Shown: positions 14,984 through 18,340 of the stretch, piece after piece
Layout of the letters: each line of letters starts with the position of its first letter
Position numbering within the stretch: the stretch's first letter is position 1
NCBI GenBank assembly: GCA_038231615.1
Contig: JBBRLA010000091.1
Coordinates: 1-18,340, forward strand
Source of the DNA: JBBRLA01 sp038231615
GTDB taxonomy: Bacteria; Myxococcota_A; Polyangia; Palsa-1104; JAEUJZ01
Reading direction: 5' to 3'
DNA: 18,340 bases
The notes under the pieces: model-generated
The model's database searches: none
What the model saw: the letters and a program-made list of their open reading frames with translations, nothing else
Told to the model about the DNA's origin: nothing
Program-made: the position numbers and the translations under genes

Positions 14984-16309
14984 ATGTACATGACCCAACG
15001 CCTTCGCCACGTGCCACGATGCGTGTCCCGGGCCCCCCGGGTGCTCCTTCCCATGCTGATCCTGGTCCTTGCCGCCGGCTGCGGCAGCGGAAAGACGGGA
15101 GGTGGAGTTCCCGCCCCGGACATGCGCAAGGCTGGGATGGGCGACACACCGGATGCCGGTACCTCACCCGACCTGTCGCAGCCACCGGGGCCCTACACCA
15201 CGCCGTTCCCCCCGACGATGCCGCAGGTCAAGACCGGCAGCGGCGCGGTACTGGCCAATCCCAAGGTAGTGCCCGTATTCTTCCCGTCAGACCCGCTACA
15301 AAGCCAGGTGGTCAGTTTCCTTCAGGCGTACCTGGCGCGCTCGCAGGCGTGGCTGGCGCTGGCCCAGTATGGCGTCGGCGCGGCCACCCTGGCTTCGCCG
15401 GTGATCCTGCCGCAGACGCTGGCTGCGTCCAGCACCGACACCGACCTGCGCACGCTGCTGGCCGCCCGCATTGCCGATCATTCCTTGCCCACGCCGGATG
15501 CCAACACCGCCTATGTGATCTTTCTTCCCAGTGCGGTGTCGCTGAGTTCGGAGGGCGGGGTGAGCTGCCAGGACTTCGCCGGCTACCATCAGCTTGCCCA
15601 GCTCGCCGACGGCACTCACGTGCCCTACGCAGTGCTGCCCCGATGCAGCCGCACCATCCTCGGGGAGCTGACATCGCCCACGTCCCACGAACTGGCGGAG
15701 ATGGCCACCGACCCGGTGCTCACCGCCAACAACGACATGGCGGAGCCTTACGCCCTGTGGACCATCGGGCTGCACGGGGCGGAGATCGGGGACCTGTGCC
15801 AAAACCTGTCCGACCCGGCGCTGAACGAGTCCGGGATCGGGGTAGTGGCATGCATCTGGTCCAACGTGGCGGCGCAAGCCAGGCAGGACCCCTGCCAGCC
15901 GGCACTCTCGGGGACGTCGTTCTTCAGCGTGCCCATCCTGACGGAGCTGATCTCGGTGAACATCAACAGCGTCATCCACAAGGTGGAATCGGTGGCGGTG
16001 GGCGCCGGGCAAACCCAGACCATCGAGGTGCGGCTCCTGGCAGGCGGCACCCCGAGCCCGTCGTGGTCGGTGAGCGCGGCAGAGGTACCGGTGCCGCTGC
16101 AAACCGGTGGGCAGGCGCCCCCGGTGCTCAAGCTCTCCTTTATGGAAACGCCGCAAGGGCAGGATGGGACCCTCCTGCATCTGCAGATCACCGCGGGGGC
16201 GGCGGCCAAGGCCGGGTTTACCACGGTGGTGCTGACCTCGACGGGGCGCACGGCGAACGGCGTGGAGACGCAGACCCAATGGGTGGCCGCGGTGCGGCTG
16301 ACCAACTGA
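14984..16309 (+). CDS. Lipoprotein with HELAE...EIGDLC signature (EXORDIUM-like, putative metallohydrolase)
   Basis: Taken from ATG 14984 the product has 441 residues. GAGG sits four bases before this codon; ATG 14990 (ten-base spacing) and ATG 14960 are alternatives, and further upstream extension runs into the previous gene. The lipobox VLAAGC places the lipidated cysteine at residue 33, so the protein is envelope-anchored. Residues 234-244 read SHELAEMATDP, and EIGDLC follows at 267-272. This paired signature occurs in plant EXORDIUM/phosphate-induced proteins and bacterial relatives. H235, E236 and E239 resemble part of a zinc site, but the third ligand of a classical HExxH protease is absent, so protease activity is uncertain. 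The C-terminal ~110 residues look like a beta-rich Ig-like domain. Confidence 0.75.
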   Translation: MYMTQRLRHVPRCVSRAPRVLLPMLILVLAAGCGSGKTGGGVPAPDMRKAGMGDTPDAGTSPDLSQPPGPYTTPFPPTMPQVKTGSGAVLANPKVVPVFFPSDPLQSQVVSFLQAYLARSQAWLALAQYGVGAATLASPVILPQTLAASSTDTDLRTLLAARIADHSLPTPDANTAYVIFLPSAVSLSSEGGVSCQDFAGYHQLAQLADGTHVPYAVLPRCSRTILGELTSPTSHELAEMATDPVLTANNDMAEPYALWTIGLHGAEIGDLCQNLSDPALNESGIGVVACIWSNVAAQARQDPCQPALSGTSFFSVPILTELISVNINSVIHKVESVAVGAGQTQTIEVRLLAGGTPSPSWSVSAAEVPVPLQTGGQAPPVLKLSFMETPQGQDGTLLHLQITAGAAAKAGFTTVVLTSTGRTANGVETQTQWVAAVRLTN

Positions 16310-16478
16310 ACTCCAAACCCGGGGAAATCCCCAGGGGAGGGACGGCAGGATAGATTGCGATCCGAAAGACGGCGGCAAGCACGACCGTTGGTGAGATGGC
16401 GTTGCAGCCGAAGAATCAGGTAGGGCGGGAACGGGAACCTCCGGGACGGCATCCTGTGGACGGCGGGAGATCGAGCGA

Positions 16479-16742
16479 TTACGAGGTCGTGCAGAGCGTG
16501 GTGATCTGGGTCCGCGCTTCGGCTTCGCTTCGGGCGCGGAGCAGGATGCTGATCACCTGCTGCAGCAGGCCGGACTCTGGCACTGCTTGGAGGTTCTGGG
16601 AAACCTCATCGGGCATCGGGCCGAAGCGATTGGACCAGATCTCACCGATCGATATCAGAAGACCCTTCTTTTCGCCCTTCTTTTCGCCCTTCTTTTCGCC
16701 CTTCTTTTCGCCCTTGCGATATTCCCGCTCAAGCCAGGTCAT
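16479..16742 (-). CDS. Internal in-frame product of the Rpn gene (RpnS-like, predicted antitoxin)
   Basis: ATG at 16742-16740 (codon 240 of the long protein) is preceded by a consensus AAGGAG six bases upstream. The 87-residue product would start MTWLEREYRKGEKK and contain all four GEKK repeats and the whole C-terminal domain, but none of the nuclease core. In E. coli Rpn genes, the separately translated C-terminal protein dimerises through a repeat-bearing helix and blocks the toxic long form. The same arrangement is visible here in sequence; the inhibitory function is inferred. Confidence 0.65.
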   Translation of the reverse strand: MTWLEREYRKGEKKGEKKGEKKGEKKGLLISIGEIWSNRFGPMPDEVSQNLQAVPESGLLQQVISILLRARSEAEARTQITTLCTTS

Positions 16743-17459
16743 CGTCTTCTCCTTGACCTCTCGATTCTTCTTCTGCTCCAGCTTCTCGTCGTACTCTCGC
16801 TTTTGTGCGGGCGTCAGATCGGCGTAGTTCTTGACGCTGTCCAGCAAGAGGAGTTGCTGGCTTTCATTCAAGTCAGCATGGACGATCTTCCTCTCACAGG
16901 CAAGTTGTAGCTCGGCCTTGCTCAGTTTGCCCCGCTTCATCCTGATCGCCAGCGCGAAAGCCAGCGGGTTGTTGCCCCGAAGGAACCTGGCCGCCTCCAT
17001 TCCTCGAACGCCCAGCCGCCGGTAGCGCAGGGTAAAGACACTCTCACCCAGCACGCTGGCCTCGAAGACATCGGTGGTGAGCCCGCCCGCGCTGGGAGCA
17101 AAGGTGACCAGAATCGGTAGCACCGGCTTCTGGTGACGCAGCGAGAGCGTCATGAAGTAGTTGGCCAGTCGCTGACCCAGAGAAATCTTGAGTGGCTTGC
17201 GGGTGCGCTCCTCGATCTCGATCTGGATCACCAAGAGGCGCACCTGGCCATCGCGGGTGGCAATCTCGCAAACCAGGTCCATGCGATAGCCGCTGCCCCC
17301 GATGAGGTCGGTGTAGGTCTCCTTGTCGAGGAAGCGACACTGATCAAAGCGCAAATGCGGGACCAGGGCCGGGTGCGTCATCTCGAGCAACTCGCGCAGG
17401 AAGTGGCGCAGCAAGGTCTTGTAGTGCTGGTCGTGCGTCCTTCTGTGGGAACTGGACAT
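16479..17459 (-). CDS. Rpn-family (YhgA-like) PD-(D/E)XK nuclease, full-length form
   Basis: This 326-residue protein has the N-terminal nuclease core of the recombination-promoting nuclease family: MDLVCEI with D61, then VIQIEIEE with E81 and E83 at the position of the family's E-x-Q. A charged segment (about 213-239) leads to four GEKK repeats (250-265) and a C-terminal domain containing RFGPMPDEV, as in DUF4351-type tails. Rpn proteins cut DNA and, in E. coli, the long form is toxic and protects against phage. A strong internal start at codon 240 predicts a short C-terminal product from the same gene. The N-terminal start (ATG at 17459-17457) has no obvious ribosome site, which would favour excess of the short form. 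It is convergent with the lipoprotein gene and divergent from another PD-(D/E)XK-like gene. Confidence 0.88.
   Translation of the reverse strand: MSSSHRRTHDQHYKTLLRHFLRELLEMTHPALVPHLRFDQCRFLDKETYTDLIGGSGYRMDLVCEIATRDGQVRLLVIQIEIEERTRKPLKISLGQRLANYFMTLSLRHQKPVLPILVTFAPSAGGLTTDVFEASVLGESVFTLRYRRLGVRGMEAARFLRGNNPLAFALAIRMKRGKLSKAELQLACERKIVHADLNESQQLLLLDSVKNYADLTPAQKREYDEKLEQKKNREVKEKTMTWLEREYRKGEKKGEKKGEKKGEKKGLLISIGEIWSNRFGPMPDEVSQNLQAVPESGLLQQVISILLRARSEAEARTQITTLCTTS
16663..16715 (-). repeat. 12-bp perfect tandem repeat (four copies) coding GEKK
   Basis: CCCTTCTTTTCG is repeated exactly at 16663, 16675, 16687 and 16699, with a 5-base partial copy after it. On the coding strand it gives GEKK x4. 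No substitutions separate the copies, so the array is young and likely to change copy number by slippage without shifting the frame. Confidence 0.92.
16749..16754 (-). promoter_or_regulatory. Internal Shine-Dalgarno within the Rpn gene
   Basis: On the minus strand the sequence reads AAGGAG, then AAGACG, then ATG. The site and its six-base spacing are close to ideal and are far stronger than anything before the full-length start, pointing to efficient internal initiation. Confidence 0.65.
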
Positions 17460-17823
17460 CGTCAGATGTGTAGGACGGTGGACGGATGGACGTCAAGCAT
17501 AAAGGTCTCGCAACGAAGTGATGCTCAGCCTGGCCAGCATCTGGGAGATTGCCATCACCTGTTCCGCGTCGTGGGGGGCCGGTCAGGTGATCTGAAAAAA
17601 CTTTGGCGCTGCCCTTGATGCCGGGCTTGCGGTGCAGAGTTCTCACCCATGCGAAGAAACACGATTCCGCCCCCGGCACCGCGCAACGTGCGCCGGGCCG
17701 CCAAACCCGCACCCAAGGAACGCCCCGACGAGACCCGCGAACAGACGGATCGCCCAGGCTACCCTCAACATACCACTCCCTGTGGTTGAAATGTTTCAAG
17801 TAGGTAGGTAAATGTGGGTGTAG
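17460..17823. other. Divergent intergenic region (364 bp) between two nuclease-like genes
   Basis: The region separates the minus-strand Rpn start from the plus-strand PD-(D/E)XK-like frame and must hold both promoters. It contains a perfect 8-bp inverted repeat, ATCACCTG (17554-17561) and CAGGTGAT (17584-17591), an A6 run just after it, and the TTGAAATGTTTCAA dyad near the right end. Short frames inside it (for example 17649-17789, + strand, 46 codons, Pro/Arg-rich) lack a ribosome site and are not called as genes. Confidence 0.5.
17786..17814 (+). promoter_or_regulatory. Dyad operator TTGAAATGTTTCAA overlapping a possible -35 box
   Basis: A perfect 6-2-6 dyad occupies 17786-17799. Its left half TTGAAA is also a fair -35 hexamer, with TAAATG (17809-17814, only three of six matches) 17 bases further on. 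A transcript from here would start almost at the GTG at 17824. The overlap would suit a repressor or autoregulator, but the -10 is weak. Confidence 0.3.
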
Positions 17824-18340
17824 GTGGTTTCAATCCACGGCAAAACGCAGAAAAAATATAGCATCCGAGAGGTGGCTCGCGAGCCCTTCTTCGACGAAGG
17901 GATAGCCATCGTTGACCCCAGCCCGACGCTGCGGGAGAACCTGCGGCGGGCCAAGCGCTCTCGACTGATCAACGAGCGCGCCAAGGCGACCCGCATGGTG
18001 GATCCGGTGCTGGCAGAGTTGGAGATGCTGCGCCAGGGGAAGATCGCCACCCTTCCCGAGGTTCTTGTGCAGGTCAAGGGCATCGAGGGGCTGAGCGGTT
18101 GCCCGGACTTTCTCATCTCTGGCAGCGTGCTGCACAAAATCGTCCCCATCATCGCGATCATCGAAGCGAAGAAGGACGACATTGACGAGGGCCTGGCGCA
18201 ATGCATCGCTGAGTTATATGTGTCCTACCTGCTCAACAAAGAGAAGCTGCGCCAGGTCTACGGCTGCGTCACCACGGGAGACGAGTGGCAATTCGTGCGC
18301 CTGAACGGAGAGACCAAACGGGCACAGGTAGATGAGAATC
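17824..18340 (+). CDS. PD-(D/E)XK nuclease-like protein, 3' end outside window (partial)
   Basis: The frame is open from TAG at 17821-17823 to the window end, giving 172 residues from GTG 17824; GTG 17872 is an alternative start. The conserved core is GCPDFLISG with D95, followed by IIAIIEAKKDDIDEG with E114-A-K116: the D...ExK triad of PD-(D/E)XK enzymes. AQCIAELYVSYLLN and YGCVTTGDEWQFVRL follow. These blocks match, as far as I recall, a hypothetical family frequent in cyanobacteria and related to type I restriction HsdR-like nuclease folds. The VSIHG at the very start also resembles a block preceded by more residues in those proteins, so the N-terminus could be truncated or frameshifted here. 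It is divergent from the Rpn gene, giving two nuclease-fold genes back to back. Confidence 0.75.
   Translation, partial: MVSIHGKTQKKYSIREVAREPFFDEGIAIVDPSPTLRENLRRAKRSRLINERAKATRMVDPVLAELEMLRQGKIATLPEVLVQVKGIEGLSGCPDFLISGSVLHKIVPIIAIIEAKKDDIDEGLAQCIAELYVSYLLNKEKLRQVYGCVTTGDEWQFVRLNGETKRAQVDEN

Noticed and set aside
16321..16332. GGGG-AAAT-CCCC between the convergent lipoprotein and Rpn genes as a terminator
   Set aside because: The stem is only 4 bp and lacks a T tract on either strand; the 169-bp convergent gap shows no convincing terminator.
17649..17789. 46-codon plus-strand frame, Pro/Arg-rich, in the divergent intergenic region
   Set aside because: No ribosome site, low-complexity composition, and its stop lies inside the dyad; not enough to call a gene.
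17827..17839. GTTTCAATCCACG, identical to the end of common type I-C CRISPR repeats
   Set aside because: A single 13-mer with no second copy, no spacer periodicity and no cas genes.

Overview
The window is GC-rich, with strong G/C preference at third codon positions. It reads like a chromosomal stretch of a Myxococcota-type (deltaproteobacterial, possibly Polyangia-like) bacterium. That assignment rests on a Pkn-type Ser/Thr kinase-fold gene, long proline- and alanine-rich low-complexity proteins, many lipoprotein or membrane proteins without clear families, and few classical promoters. No rRNA, tRNA, transposase or CRISPR array was recognised. The taxonomic call is inference; no marker gene is present.

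Left part (1-3129): the end of a gene cut by the window edge, then one large gene (393-2675) for a calcineurin-like metallophosphoesterase fused to an NTPase-like N-terminal half that lacks a P-loop. This gene sits inside an unusual repeat frame. Two ~120-bp palindromic elements flank it in inverted orientation (119-243 and 2957-3076). A 17-bp, four-copy tandem repeat precedes it (249-316). A 72-81-bp tandem repeat begins on its stop codon (2669-2918). Together these look like a cassette or a repeat-rich insertion hot spot.

Middle part (3130-9563): a membrane-tailed kinase-fold protein that has lost its catalytic residues (pseudokinase); a single-pass membrane protein behind a good sigma70-like promoter; a GGQ release-factor-like protein overlapping it by ATGA; and a polytopic YkuE/YaeI-like metallophosphoesterase. 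Then comes a tight unit of a hotdog acyl-CoA thioesterase, a NUDT7/19-like Nudix hydrolase and (9556-11889) a large P-loop ATPase, joined by overlapping stop and start codons.

Right part (9556-16309): the P-loop ATPase is followed by a 627-residue protein with propeller-like strands (12071-13954), then an exported or membrane proline-rich protein and a lipoprotein with an HELAE...EIGDLC signature. All genes to 16309 are on the + strand and may be partly co-transcribed.

Right end (16479-18340): a minus-strand Rpn-family nuclease diverges from a plus-strand PD-(D/E)XK-type protein that runs off the window. The Rpn gene carries four exact 12-bp repeats (GEKK x4). It also has a strong internal Shine-Dalgarno and ATG just before them, predicting a separately made 87-residue C-terminal protein. 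This matches the gene-within-gene toxin/antitoxin anti-phage design known for E. coli Rpn proteins, and is the clearest candidate for a functional system here.
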